Assembly (NCBI GenBank): GCA_029465975.1
Contig: CM055739.1
Location: 7,980,266-8,044,265, forward strand
Length of the DNA: 64,000 nt
Reading direction: 5' to 3'
From: Dallia pectoralis
Taxonomy: Eukaryota > Chordata > Actinopteri > Esociformes > Umbridae
The notes under the pieces were generated by a model. It worked only from the letters and a program-made list of their open reading frames with translations, did no database searches and was not told the DNA's origin. Below are positions 24,409 to 36,724 of this stretch, in pieces. A program made the translations under genes and the position numbers. The stretch's first letter is position 1. Each line of letters opens with the position of its first letter.

Positions 24409-25082
24409 CTCTAAACGGGAAGGATGAACAGAGGGGAAGTACTTTCTATGGGTGTAGTTGAAGCAGCCTTGCCTCCAAACCGTTTGTTGTTCTGTTAAAG
24501 TGAAATGTACCCAACATGGAAAATGACTCAAATACTTTTAGAAAAACACGCCATGCAACGCTCTAAAGCACTTCAAATCAACTCAACATACATCAGAATT
24601 ATTTAAATACAATGATGCTGTTTACAAAAATGTAAAGACGCAAATCCTGATTAATGGGCCCCTGAAAGAATTCAATCTAGAGACACATGCCAGAAAAAAT
24701 GCTTATGCATTATAATATCTGTCCATTTGGAGTGTTTGGCTTGTAGTCTATGCCATATGATACCTCAGTATAATGTGACAACTATTTTCTCCATAACTTC
24801 ACAAAATATACCCCAAAACAATTTGGTTAGGATCTATCAGAAGCAGAAAAAATTCTAAAATTCGGATTTAAACTAGGAGCTAAATTCTGTTTGTTTTTTT
24901 GATAGCTGAAGTACATACGAGCGATATGTATATTGTCTGTACGGATTCACGTTGACAGATTCTGTAGCTGTTTCATTTGCACAGTGACTGTCGTAGCTCT
25001 TCTGGAATTTGGATGCTGAGACAAGAGTTCTTGACCCTCCTTCATAACAACCAAATCAGTGTGTGTGGCATGATCTCTACTT
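24409..25082. other. Unique AT-rich sequence, no gene seen
   Basis: No array, element end or coding motif was recognised. Confidence 0.5.
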
Positions 25083-26080
25083 CCTCAACCCTCTCTCCTA
25101 CTTCCTCAACTCTCTCTCCTACTTCCTCAACTCTCTCTCCTACATCCCCAACTCTCTCTCCTACATCCTCAACTCTCTCTCCTACTTCCTCAACTCTCTC
25201 TCCTACTTCCTCAACTCTCTCTCCTACATCCTCAACTCTCTCTCCTACATCCTCAACTCTCTCTCCTACTTCCTCAACTCTCTCTCCTACATCCTCAACT
25301 CTCTCTCCTACTTCCTCAACTCTCTTTCCTACTTCCTCAACTCTCTCTCCTACATCCTCAACTCTCTCTCCTACTTCCTCAACTCTCTCTCCTATTTCCT
25401 CAACTCTCTCTCCTACATCCTCAACTCTCTCTCCAACTTTCTCAACTCTCTCTCCAACTTCCTCAACTCTCTCTCCTACTTCCTCAACTCTCTCTCCTAC
25501 TTCCCCAACTCTCTCTCCTACATCCTCAACTCTCTCTCCTACATCCTCAACTCTCTCTCCTACATCCTCAACTCTCTCTCCTACATCCTCAACTCTCTCT
25601 CCTACTTCCTCAACTCTCTCTCCTACTTCCTCAACTCTCTCTCCTACATCCTCAACTCTCTCTCCTACTTCCTCAACTCTCTCTCCTACTTCCTCAACTC
25701 TCTCTCCTACATCCTCAACAATCCCTCCTACTTCCTCAACTCTCTCTCCTACTTCCTCAACTCTCTCTCCTACATCCTCAACTCTCTCTCCTACTTTCTC
25801 AACTCTTTCTCCTACTTCCTCAACTCTCTCTCCTACTTCCTCAACTCTCTCTCCTACATCCTCAACTCTCTCTCCAACTTCCTCAACTCTCTCTCCAACT
25901 TCCTCACTTCTCTCTCCTACTTCCTCAACTCTCTCTCCTACTTCCTCAACTCTCTCTCCTACTTCCTCAACTCTCTCTCCTACTTCCTCAACTCTTTCTC
26001 CTACATCCTCAACTCTCTCTCCTACTTCCTCAACTCTCTCTCCTACATCCTCAACTCTCTCTCTTCTATTTCCTCAAGTT
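25083..26080. repeat. 21-bp polypyrimidine minisatellite, 47 units
   Basis: The unit CCTCAACTCTCTCTCCTACW plus T repeats with exact 21-bp phase from 25083 to 26049 (46 periods); the next unit is 2 bp out of phase. The plus strand is about 85 percent pyrimidine. Two plus frames are open, one as a Ser/Thr/Pro repeat (SSTLSPT) of 393 codons, and the other as YFLNSLS. The open frames follow from unit length and composition. A mucin-like gene is unlikely without a signal peptide or flanking exons. Confidence 0.96.
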
Positions 26081-26142
26081 TTCTTGATGCTAAGGAAAAG
26101 GCTTTCTTCCTGGCACACTGCTACGTTCTTCTCCCATTTGGT

Positions 26143-26297
26143 TGACCGTGCAGTGTGACCATGCAGTGTGACCGTGCAGTGTGACCGTGCAGTGTGACCG
26201 TGCAGTGTGCCTGTGCAGTGTGACCGTGCAGTGTGACCATGCAGTGCGACCGTGCAGTGTGACCGTGCAGTGTGACCGTGCAGTGTGACCGTGCAGA
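26143..26297. repeat. 13-bp minisatellite, 12 units
   Basis: The unit TGACCGTGCAGTG with CAT/CGT and CCTGT variants lies about 65 bp after the 21-bp array. Confidence 0.95.
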
Positions 26298-27120
26298 ACA
26301 TTCAGTTATTGCATCCTTCTTCAGTTTGGGAGTGCAGTGTCAATGGCGTTGAACGTGGCTCTGACATTTATTTCCTCTTCTATGGCATACAGAAAAAGTA
26401 ATACGAGGAGTTTGAGTTGGCACAGATTGTGGTGAGTGATTGCCAATGTGCTGCCCAGTTTATTTTGCCAACTTCAGTAGGTGATACCGGTGATGTACTG
26501 AGCATTACACCATGAAGAATATGAAGACGTGTTATTCAGACGGCAAGTTTTTGGGAACATCCACATTCAACCGGACCCTCAGGACCTCAGTACCCAAACA
26601 GTCAGAGAAGGTGTCAGTCCTCAACTCATTGTAATTTGTGCCTCAGCGCCACACACGGTGGCCGCACAGTTCCACTGAATGACGAAACAGAGTTTAACTG
26701 TAAGGTCAAATGGGACAAGTCAATCTTGGTACGAGTAACCTTTAAAAAAATTATTTGCGATAACAAATGAAGGAAGGGTATAAAAACGACGTAAGGATGT
26801 CAACGGGTTAGTCACATGATCTTATGGAAGGCCACACCAGTTTGGCACGTTCCCACTCGTATGTTCCCGGCGTACACAATCAAACCAGTTGAGACCGGAA
26901 CGGACCCGACGTCTGTGGTAATATGACGAGCCACTAAGGTGTGTATCTCCAGGTGCAGTGTGTGCTCGGCTTAAATACCACAGAACATTACTGCTATTGT
27001 TTTTTCAACCTGACGTACCCAATCGTTCACACTGTTAATTAGATTTTTACACTGTCTCTCTCCAAGGACTTCTTCTCTTCCCATAGTTGTGCTGTGTTGC
27101 TTGTTAACCCCCCACCCCTC
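26298..27120. other. Unique sequence, no gene seen
   Basis: No recognised feature. Confidence 0.5.
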
Positions 27121-27139
27121 CATCTCCTTTTCTGTCTCC

Positions 27140-27171
<32 letters not shown>

Positions 27172-27268
27172 CTCCCTCTCTCTCTCTCTCTCTCCGTCTC
27201 TCTCTCTCTCTCTCCGTTTCTCTCTCTCTCTCCGTCTCTCTCTCTCTCTCCCCATCTCTCTCCCTCTC
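27121..27268. repeat. (CT)n tract with CCGTCT interruptions
   Basis: Pyrimidine-rich plus strand. The minus-strand Arg/Glu open frame across it is an artefact of (GA)n. Confidence 0.92.
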
Positions 27269-27841
27269 CTCCTTTCTTCCTGAACGTGTAGACATTGGCA
27301 TTGGTTATGTAACAACAGATGGGAGCTGAAATTAACACATCGCGTCTTCTTGTTATTCTCTGGTCTCTTTATTTTTAATGCTGCCTGTGCGTACGAGAGG
27401 CAGGCTCCCACCGCTCTCTGTGTGACCCGGGCAGGCCTGGAATGTTGTGTGTGTGTGAGTGTGAGTGTGTGTGAGGGTGTGTGGCGAGTAGCACCTGTCA
27501 GGAGTGGTGTACGCGGTAATATTCTGTGCCTAATTAGCACGCGAGGAATTCGGTCGGACAAATGAACTAAAGACCGAACAAAGGAGAGAACCATGAGGAG
27601 ATTTAAGACGGGAAATAGTTTAATTAGCTATTGTTGACATGTGCTGCACACTGGCTACACACCTCACGTTGTTTGTAGAGAAAGACAGGGACAGATTGTT
27701 TGACCTGTCAGATTTTTCATCTGAGAAAAAAAAATGACAGCGCATGTTTTATTTTTACATGTATATCGAACAGTCAATACTAGATAATTGCATGTCTAGT
27801 GTGCATAAGAAGATGTCCATCCATCCAACTCCCTTAAACAT

Positions 27842-27842
<1 letters not shown>
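27269..27842. other. Unique sequence, no gene seen
   Basis: A short GTGTGAGTGT run lies near 27445-27483. Nothing coding is supported. Confidence 0.45.

Positions 27843-27888
<46 letters not shown>
27843..27888. repeat. (CA)n microsatellite
   Basis: About 22 pure CA steps. Confidence 0.95.
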
Positions 27889-27889
<1 letters not shown>

Positions 27890-30710
27890 CCGTACGTATC
27901 GTTCCCTGCACAACATGGGAGCCATTAGAGAGGCTTGTGATGAGGGCAGAGACAACAGGCTTTAGCCAACAGCCCACGGTTTTCCATCTACTGAGCACAG
28001 AACGAGGCTGTTAAGTCTACCACAGAGCACACGGCCTGACAGGGTGTATTGCATAGGTTTGACTGAAAAATCAGCTTTAAAATGGCACTCGGGGGGATCT
28101 GACCTTATCACTGCATTTTCTAAAATTTATTTTTTCATGAGGAAAAAATACAACGTGGGGCTGCCGAATTCTGAGTGCTGATATGACATGTTAAGTAAAT
28201 CTTGTGTTGTGTTTATAACTGTGCGTTTGCGTACCTGAGCACAATTTATTTAAACGCGGAATAAATATTGAATCGCTGTCAATATTAATAGAGAACTTGG
28301 AGCAAAAATTAAAAAAAAAACAAAGTCGATCTTAACATCATTTCCGTTAAATTCTTGCTGATAATGTTCTCTTTGTCTTTGTCGTGTAAAACACAATATA
28401 TTTTATTCACCAAACGGTTTCCACATCGAAGTTTTAATGCATAATAGGAAGATGACTTTTGAGGGGATAGAAAATCGACCATAGACATTTAGACTGTCCC
28501 GTAACGCAAGACAATAATAACAACAGTGCAAGCAAAAAACGAAAGGGAACAAATGTGTATTTCATATTTTCCACAAATACAAATTCCCTTTAAAAAAAGA
28601 ACATGAATTGAATTAAACAAAGGGAGAAAAATGCTAATGGCCGATTGCCGTGCACTGTCAAATCGGTGACGCCTTTGACCAAAAAATATGTCTGATTTCA
28701 AAAGCCTTGGCCTACTTTATCTACTGGGCACAGCGGCTATTGTGGTTTTTCCGCGAGGCCCCACTTCAATAATATAAGAGAGTTTGGGCATCACCTGCTG
28801 AGCATCCAAATCATTGCTCCACTTTGAACAAACTGCCGGGACGTTACGGCATTAGGCATGGCATCGCTGCCATCTTGAAGACGCAGATAGAGAAACCGGA
28901 GAAAGGCGATGAATCCATCTGAGCTCTAGCCCGAGAGTAGCGCCTCAGGCTAGAAAGTAATGAGGAGATTTCCATGGAGGGTTTAAGAGACCCGCTATTT
29001 GAAATTTGTTTCTTGTCTTAATAAATCCTAAAAGTGTAATTTGCTCGTGAAAGAGAAACAACAAAGGCACTCGTGACTTTCCTGTCTTGACAAAAGGATG
29101 ACACTTGTTAGGGCTGACATGCCCGGTGCTTTTCGGTCAACTGAGGGCTCGTCTGGGTTTTTTCTTTCCTCAGGTGGCAACGGAGCCGCTCAGATCTCAG
29201 ACGATCCCTGATTCACACAGTCACAACGTCATTGAAATTCTTCTGACGATTTACTGAAATTAGAGAGCCCTCTGAATTAATTAGGACATCATTAGAGATT
29301 AAATGTCCTGCGTGGAATATATTTAAACAGAACTGTAGAGAAAAAACAGTTGGTGTGTGCAATTCCTGAGTTTAAAACCTTGTCAGTCTGATAGAACGTG
29401 TTGTTATGATCTAAATGGAAGAATAAATTCCATAATAATGACAATCGTGGTAATTAAATAACAATAGTCTCTACAACATTTTCTTTGCAATAATAATATG
29501 ACACACATTTCAAATAAAAATGTTCTGCAGAAGTTTAGGAATGTTTTTCAGGACGTAAAAGAGTTTTAATAGTTTGCTCTTCATCTATTTATCTCAATGT
29601 GCTTCTCCGCACAAGCTATGAAAATTGTATTTAAATTTTCCACCTTTGGGTAATTGAACCGAGAGATTCTATTCAGTTTACCCATTAGGACATTTGTGGA
29701 GTGAAAATTAGGACCCATTTTGTCTGCTGCCAGAACATTTACAATAACAGCTTTAAATAAATACAAAAGGTAGAAAGCATTGAAAAGGTGAAGCAGCCAT
29801 AGCACTATACAATATACTACATAACTTACACAAATATATAAATATATGTCTTCGAGAAATGTCTTCGAAAAAACTACCACATTGTCTAAATGATACCTAC
29901 TGCATTTCACACCTCCCACTGCTCTATTTCAGTCCAGCTGAATGTGTCTATGTCCTTAAACAATCCCCCCACCCCATCACCACCAGATTCATTTTGATGC
30001 AAAGTTATTTAAACATGGCCGCGGATGCGCCGGTTCAATCCTGTGCGTTCATCCAGTCCGTGCCAGATCCCCAGGCTAAGCTGTCTGTGTCTGTCTTCGC
30101 AAGCGGGGATTGTTTGTGCTCTGAGAGACGGCGGGGTAAACCCGACCAGCCAAACCACCCTAGAGCCAGGATCCTCCATGAACTGAATCATGGGTCAGGC
30201 TCTTCCTTAGGTCAAGTAGTTCCACTCCTCTCTCCTCATGGGTGAAGGCTGACTGGTAAAGCAGGGCAGAGGCAGGGGTGGTGGTGGTTTGGGGGGTTTG
30301 GGGGGTAGAATGGGAGGCAGAAGTGGAGACATGGGAAGGTACCCCCGTGTCTTGTGTAATCAACATTTATAGAAGAGCTGGAGGCGGGACTTGTATTCCC
30401 TGCTGAGTGACAAGCAGCGCTCGGAGCAAAGCGAAGGAGCTCTACTTTTCAGCCCAGTATTTCAAGGGTCAATAAAGTCTTGCCTGGTACCACAATTTCT
30501 GCAAATATTATAACTCATTGAGATCAACGTAAAACTGGACCATACGCTCTCTTTGTATGATTTCAATTTGAATGTGTATGAAGTAATGTAATGAATATGT
30601 TTTAATTTTTCTGTGCTAACTTGTTTTCTTGGACCTGTTGACAGATTTTGAATTTTTTTTAGTCTGTACAGATATGATGGTTTGAGGTTTATTTTGAATT
30701 AATACTGATC
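27889..30710. other. Long unique stretch, possible regulatory DNA
   Basis: No arrays or transposons over 2.8 kb. The part at about 28700-29330 has mixed composition and homeodomain-type TAATTA/ATTA cores (for example CTGAATTAATTAGG near 29272). It lacks any open frame of note. This resembles vertebrate conserved non-coding elements, but conservation cannot be tested here. Confidence 0.3.
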
Positions 30711-30722
30711 CAATTCAATACA

Positions 30723-30788
30723 TCTCATCTCATCTTCAACCACTTATCCGGGGTCGGGTCGCGGGGGTAGCAGCTCTAGCAGCCCTTT
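30723..30788 (-). mobile_element. 66-bp 5'-truncated LINE 3' end
   Basis: On the minus strand it reads ...CCCCGCGACCCGACCCCGGA then TAAGTGGTTGAAGATGAGATGAGA. This is the familiar 3' end of a fish LINE family with a GATGA-type tail. The 12-bp sequence CAATTCAATACA flanks it on both sides (30711-30722 and 30789-30800). That is a target duplication typical of LINE-type insertion. Only the last 66 bp were copied, so it encodes nothing. Confidence 0.8.
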
Positions 30789-30831
30789 CAATTCAATACA
30801 TTTAAGTTGAAAATGCATTAAGAAGTTTAAC

Positions 30832-31180
30832 CAAACCAATGTCCAACCAATGTACAACCAATGTCCAACCAATGTCCAACCAATGCTCAACCAGTGTGCA
30901 ACCAATGTACAACCAATGTCCAACCAATGTCCAACCAATGTCCAACCAATGTCCAACCAATGCCCAACCAATGTACAACCAATGTGCAACCAATGTCCAA
31001 CCAATGTACAACCAATGTCCAACCAATGTCCAACCAATTGTCACCCAATGTACAACCAATGTACAACCAATGTCCAACCAATGTCCAACCAATGTACAAC
31101 CAATGTACAACCAATGTCCAACCAATGCCCAACCAATGCTCAACCTGTGTGCAACCAATGTCCAACCAATGTCCAACCCC
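30832..31180. repeat. 11-bp minisatellite, about 31 units
   Basis: The unit CCAATGTCCAA varies almost only at the TCC position (TCC, TAC, TGC, GCTC, GCCC). All three plus frames and minus frames are open for over 100 codons because the 11-bp unit cycles through every frame without a stop. Confidence 0.96.
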
Positions 31181-32955
31181 AAAATGTACACCTTTAAATC
31201 CACCTGACTCATCAACAGCGACAATAACAGATGCTGTAACCGCGGGCAACATGACAGAACCCTCCCCAGAGGAACCGGGGACCTTTTCATTGTTCGCCGA
31301 GGCAATAATCAATCTCTTCCATAATTTGGAGCATTTAAACAGAGTTAAGAGGCAGAGAAAACAAAGCCTCAACCTGGGCTGTACCTTCTAACTCCTCGAT
31401 CAGCCTCTGAGGCTGCGGCCGGCCCCCGAAAAAAACCATCACAACACTACCCGGCCGTCTAAAAACAGCAGCTGCAGCTGGTGCCACAGAACGTGGTTTC
31501 CTGGCAGCATCCAGAGGCCTCGGTCGGCACAGTTTACCGCGCTAAATGTATGGAATCAGTCACTTGCTAAAAACTACAATTACAGGTGATATACAGATTG
31601 AAATCACAGGGCTGCTTTTTTTCGCGGAAGAAAATTGTCCTAATGATCGGTTTGGCGGCTCGGCGGCAGGGGAGGCGACAGAAAGGGACGGGGAAGGGAG
31701 GAGTGCGTCTCTCTTTTCTCCGCGCCCGTGACGGGGAGTTCTGAACCAGCTGCACCTGCTGATGCGCCGTGCTCCGGCACACTTAATGATATCGGATGAT
31801 ATCATTAGGCAAAGTGTTCACAAACAGATGTTGAGCCGCTGCCTAAATAGTGTCAGCCGAGCCTGCGGATCCCGGAACAGTATTATTTATATAGAACATT
31901 TAAGTTTGTTATGTTAATAACCCAGCTATTAGCACGCGGAATGTTGTGGTAGGAATATAAATGGCTCCGATAGGGCCCACAGAATGCCAAGTTAAATACA
32001 TCTTAGCGGCTCTCGAGGTGAATCGAGTGAACGGCGTGTTGGGTCTATTGTTGGTCTTTTCTTCTCGACACCTTCTCGACACCCCAACACCTTATTTGAG
32101 AAAACAAGTAGGGTTGGTGGATGTGTTTGTGGCGTGCGTGTCTGTGTGCGTGCGTGTGCTATGGGTTTCATCGATGTGTCTTGTGTTTCAGCTGAACTGT
32201 TATGATGACGGTTGGTCAGAGTGGCCGTCTGACAGAGCTAACTGCACAGACGCATGTCCATGATCTGTAACTCGGGTTAAACAATCGCACACGTTTTTCA
32301 CACACATTTCCTGTTTGGTCTCGACACAAATTCCTGGTTTTCCCCAAATGCCCGGAGGATTCACAGAGACAGGATGAAATAGTCGAAAACATTTCAATCA
32401 GGATTTGAACCAAAACCCGGGTTTTTTTGAAGTTCTGCTTGGTTTATCGATACTATAAGCACTCTGGGGGACATTCTACATGACCAACCAGAGGTTCATA
32501 GTCACGGGCGTACCTGAAGACCCCCAAAACCAACAAGGTGCTGTGGGGTTCCAAGCGTACGATGACCCCATGCGTGTCATTGGGCTCTGCGTCATGTGAA
32601 CGAACTACCGTGATTGAGTGAGTCGGGCCGTCCGAAGCGAAGGCTTTTGTTCGACGGGGTTGACCGCAACCGTGGAAAGCATTCGTTCACGGTTAAGTTA
32701 ACAAAGTGGGCCTGGTTTCTGGTACAACTTGCGCCCACACGCATTTATGCAATTGATGGATAGTGAATAACATTTCAGTCTTTGACCGAAAGAACGTTTA
32801 ACCACATTACACACTTCTTCTCCATTTCCTCGTTGCTGATAACGGGAAAGTACGTCAAACAGGAAGCGAAGTCATGCGCATGAATCCTAATAGGTGTTAA
32901 TGAAATAATAAAAAAACACATGAACCGACTGGAATAAACATGAGGGGAGAACCAA
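31181..32955. other. Unique sequence, no supported gene
   Basis: A splice-like CAG near 32190 precedes a short frame (LNCYDDGWSEW...), but it ends after about 24 codons and has no partner exon. Nothing else was recognised. Confidence 0.45.
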
Positions 32956-33055
32956 CACCTCTGGCAGGCGGGCAGGCGGGCAGGCGGGCGAGCAGGCAGG
33001 CGGGCGTGCAGGCAGGCGGGCGAGCAGGCAGGCGGGCGAGCAGGCGGGCTGGGCT
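32956..33055. repeat. G-rich GGCGGGCAGGC-type repeat
   Basis: Irregular 8/12/16-bp units of AGGCGGGC and GAGCAGGC. Several GGG runs separated by 4-5 bases fit a G-quadruplex pattern. Confidence 0.85.
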
Positions 33056-34110
33056 TGGGCTGATATAGATGAAACCTGTCCACCACCATGTTAAAATACT
33101 CCTCATACAGGTGTTAACAGATTCATGTAAAGGTTAGGAGCCGCGCGGCATTCTCCTCATGCAGTTGCCATTCTATCTCCCTGAAAGGCTGGCGAAAAAA
33201 CAGGTCCCGATTTCCACGCTAGCTATTACGCTCATTTGTCCTGTCAACCCTGACAGGCTGTTTGACTCTTCCCCAGATACGGCCATTAGGTACCGCTCTG
33301 TCATCTGACAGGAGGCTTTTCCCCGCCGCCCCTAAAAACCTCTAATTATTTCCTTCGCCAGAGACAGGCGGGCGCTGCGAAGGTAATTTTTAACCTTTCA
33401 CGTGCACCTGGGGAACACTCCTCCTGGGGGCCAAGGTGCCAGTGTGGCATTCAGTCATCAAAACATGACCTTTAATGGCCGCACGGAGAGCAGTTGGCAC
33501 CGGGTGCCATGCGCGGGGTAATGCTAATGTTGATGGCTAATTTATGCGTCGGGCGCCCCGACTCCCGCCGCCCGAGCCGGAGCGCGCCTGAAGCATCTGC
33601 ATTTGGTGAGTTTCGGCGGTGGTGGTGGCGTCGCCGGCAGTGGTGGTGGCGCACGGCGGTACGGCGGTCGGATCAAGAAAGTGTGGGAGCGAAACGGGAA
33701 AGACAGGGGATCTGCCACGGAGCAGCGATCTAGCAGGGCATTCTGGGGAGGGGGGACGTTTTGACTGCAGCACATTCAGGGGCTTGCGGAGGGGGAATTG
33801 AGGGGGCTAATTATGTTGCAGGGAATACATTCAGCGTGACCACGGAGCCTTTTTAGAATTTCTTGAGCGCACATCTGACTAACGTCCCTGACCTTTACTT
33901 GGTCTGCCCAAATTGCAGGAGAGCATGCGGGACTGAGGCAGAATCTCTGACCTAATTGCCCTTTATTCCGATCGGGGTGGATGAGCCTGGGATGAGAGCC
34001 GGCTACCTTATTGAATGTGTCAAAGTGAAATGATTGTTTTCGGCTCTCGTGTGAATAGTAAACGTGTCCACTCTCCTTGGCCTGCGTCTGTTGATTGGGC
34101 ATGTGACGCT
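33056..34110. other. Unique, candidate conserved non-coding cluster
   Basis: A 1-kb stretch without repeats except GGT/GGC-rich sequence at about 33610-33670. It mixes E-box (CACGTG, CACCTG) and ATTA/TAATTA-type sites and has no supported frame. The composition is unlike the surrounding AT-rich DNA. A regulatory role is inference. Confidence 0.3.
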
Positions 34111-34114
34111 GAAG

Positions 34115-34380
34115 TGGTGTTGAGGCTATGTTAAGGCGGTGTTAGGACGGTGTTAAGGTGGTGTTAAGGTGGTGTTAAGGTGGTGTTAGGTGGTGTTAAG
34201 GTGCTGTTAAGATGGTGTTAAGGTGGTGTTAAGATGGTGTTAACACAGTGTTAAGGCGATGTTAAGATGGTGTTGAGGCGGTGTTTAGGCAGTGTTAAGT
34301 GGTGTTAAGATGGTGTTAAGGTGTTGTTATGGCGGTGGTAAGGTGTTGTTAAGACGGTCTTAAGGCAATGTTAAGATGAT
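34115..34380. repeat. Degenerate 11-bp repeat (AAGGTGGTGTT)
   Basis: About 23 imprecise units with small length changes. Confidence 0.88.
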
Positions 34381-36148
34381 TTCAGCGACAAGCATGTGAA
34401 CCTGCTATAAACCCACATTTGTGTTACGGACTATAACTGTGGGTGTTGAGTTTTACTGCTTTCTTGCTCTACTGGAGCATACTTGTTAGGGACTGGCAGT
34501 CATCATTCTCTCCTTGACACAACCACATTTATGTACACCCATCTCTGTACTGTGTTCTTGAGGGTGTTGTTCTGGTCCGGATCTTGGCTGTTTTCCCTTT
34601 TAAGATCAAATCCCAATCAGATCACAATGGGTCTTTTAATCTTCTGATACATGTAGAAAGAGGTAGCCACATGTTAGAAGCACGTAAACCTCCTACGCCA
34701 TTTTGTTGTCACAAGTATCCAAGGTGAAGTGCACATTAAGCCAAATGCAGATTGATCCTAGTTCCTGTTGTTTATTCCAACAATCTCAACAAACACGAAC
34801 GGCAAACACATATAAACAAGTGTGCACAGTGGCGGCTACTAATTACCAAAACAGAATATACATAGCCTATACGACAACATTCTATCAAACCGTAACTTAA
34901 ATACATGAGAAGCAAAGTGCAAACCAAACTACAGTGTCGAATAGCTCCCGGTGATTGCTAACAATCCCCAGCCGTGCGAACAACCAAACAATCACCAAAA
35001 ACAGGAAGTGCACCCCACTAAGCTCCCCGTATGGAACAAAACTCAACACACTCGCAAACATTGTGGGTTACGGACAGTTGATTCTTCCCCGTCATTCAAA
35101 TTGTAGGGTTGCAGGGATGATTCCATTGACAACAACAGCAGGTAAAAGGAGTATGTCTCAATTCTCGTCCAAAGACGGGAGATACTAGGAAGATATACGT
35201 TGTTTAGTCGGTTTGTTTGAAATCGGGACTCGGTGGTTTGTATCGCATTAAGTTTAGTGGAGGTTGTCATCAATGTGTCTATACAGTGCTTTGTAAATCA
35301 CATTTTGTGTATAATGAGGTTTAGAGCACTTACTCTATGAAGTTAGTAATCATTTGTCATTTTTACAAAAGAGCTTGAGCCCGCGATAGCATAGTGAAAC
35401 GAGTGTTAACGTAAATGTACAAGAAACACTCTACAATAAATGAGAAAACAAAACGGAAAATCACAATGACACGATGATCAAATCAAATTCATCAAATGGT
35501 GGCGTCGACTTGAGGAAGTAGGTATGAATGAGCCGTTTCCCTGACGCTTTCTAATGCATGAACTTGGAATATTATAATATTATATGTAGAGTGAACTCGT
35601 GTTTTCCACTCATTCATGCTTTGTGTGATGTTGAATAAAAGTCACCAATGAGCACTTTGTCAGACACGCAGCAATATGATATCATTTCTTTTTAATGCGA
35701 AACATTGTTTATTTCCACCGCTGATCATATAAAAGACCCGGCATCAACAATTCAGCTCCTCCAAACACACCAAGAGGTCAAAGCAGAGTGCTTCCCGGAA
35801 CCCTTCCGGCGAAAAATAATGCAATAAAAATAAGTAAACAGCAAGCAAGATAGATTAAGGACACGGCGTTTAGATTTATACAGCTATTCATAATTTAGTG
35901 CCCTAGTCCTAATCCCTGGTTCGAACCAGTCGCCATTAAGCTTCGAAATTACACATTCTATCACCCCCGTTCGCCTCACCTGAGTATTGGATTACCGAAA
36001 TAAAAAATGAATAATTAATGATGAGAAATAGGTTCCTGGCAACTGCGATGACTGCAATTTAATAATGAGCATTATGTTTCTTGTATTCTCCTGCCTCCCC
36101 TCATGTGGTCCGCTGGTGTGGACTGAGCCTCTCGTATGTCTGACGCGG
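34381..36148. other. Unique AT-rich sequence, no gene seen
   Basis: Short frames only. A palindromic GGTTCGAACC near 35919 is discussed under rejected items. Confidence 0.5.
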
Positions 36149-36171
36149 GGGGGGCAGGGGGGGGGGACCAC
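36149..36171. repeat. Poly-G runs
   Basis: Runs of eight and ten G separated by CA. Confidence 0.85.
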
Positions 36172-36463
36172 AGGAGCCACGGGGCAGGTATCATCTTCTG
36201 TTATCCTGGAATGGAGTGAGTGAGTGAGTGAGAGAGAGAGTGAGTGACCGGACTGAACACTCCTGCCGGGCAGCTGCCGAAAGGAGGGAGAAAGAGAGAG
36301 AGAGACCTGGACGTTTATTTTCTCTTTCTGTCTCTCTCCTTTTTAATAAGCCTGTCATTAGATAAATTAGAATATCCACCGAGGGGTGATGCGACGGCCG
36401 TAAACCTTCTGTCATCCGTTTCCCGGCAATGTTGTACTAAACAGACAGGGCCTAGCTAAGGTA

Positions 36464-36596
36464 CTCCTCTGTCCAGTCCTCCATTCTCTCTATCTCCTCA
36501 GTCCAGTCTAGATCTCTCTATCTCCTCAGTCCAGTCTAGTTCTCTCTATCTCCTCAGTCCAGTCTAGATCTCTCTATCTCCCCTGTCCAGTCTAGC
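36464..36596. repeat. 28-bp minisatellite, about 4.5 units
   Basis: The unit CTCTATCTCCTCAGTCCAGT plus CTAGATCT. Confidence 0.9.
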
Positions 36597-36724
36597 TCAC
36601 CTCTACCTCTGGCCTCATTCTCCTCTCTCTCCGGTCTCGCTCCCTCTAACCTCTCTCACCTCTATCTGCCCAGCCCTTTTTCTCACTCTACTCTCTTGTT
36701 CGTCTCTCTCTGGCTTAGCTCTCT

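Noticed and set aside
24977..26158. 393-codon Ser/Thr/Pro frame that looks mucin-like
   Set aside because: It is a 21-bp minisatellite read in one of two open frames. There is no signal peptide, no flanking exon evidence and no terminal domain.
26971..27594. 207-codon Arg/Glu-rich minus-strand frame
   Set aside because: Its core is a (GA)n tract and the flanks show no domain or splice evidence.
29581..29919. 112-codon minus-strand frame with hydrophobic stretches
   Set aside because: It is AT-driven composition without gene-like codon bias, domain or splice signals.
32180..32263. Splice-like CAG followed by LNCYDDGWSEW, recalling a thrombospondin repeat
   Set aside because: The frame ends after about 24 codons, lacks the rest of the Cys pattern and has no neighbouring exon.
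33472..33801. Several overlapping Arg/Pro-rich frames
   Set aside because: They come from GC-rich GGT/GGC sequence; six-frame openness reflects composition.
35911..35930. GGTTCGAACC as a tRNA or SINE B box
   Set aside because: No A box, cloverleaf or poly-T terminator nearby. Similar weak hits near 6785 and 17095 failed for the same reason.
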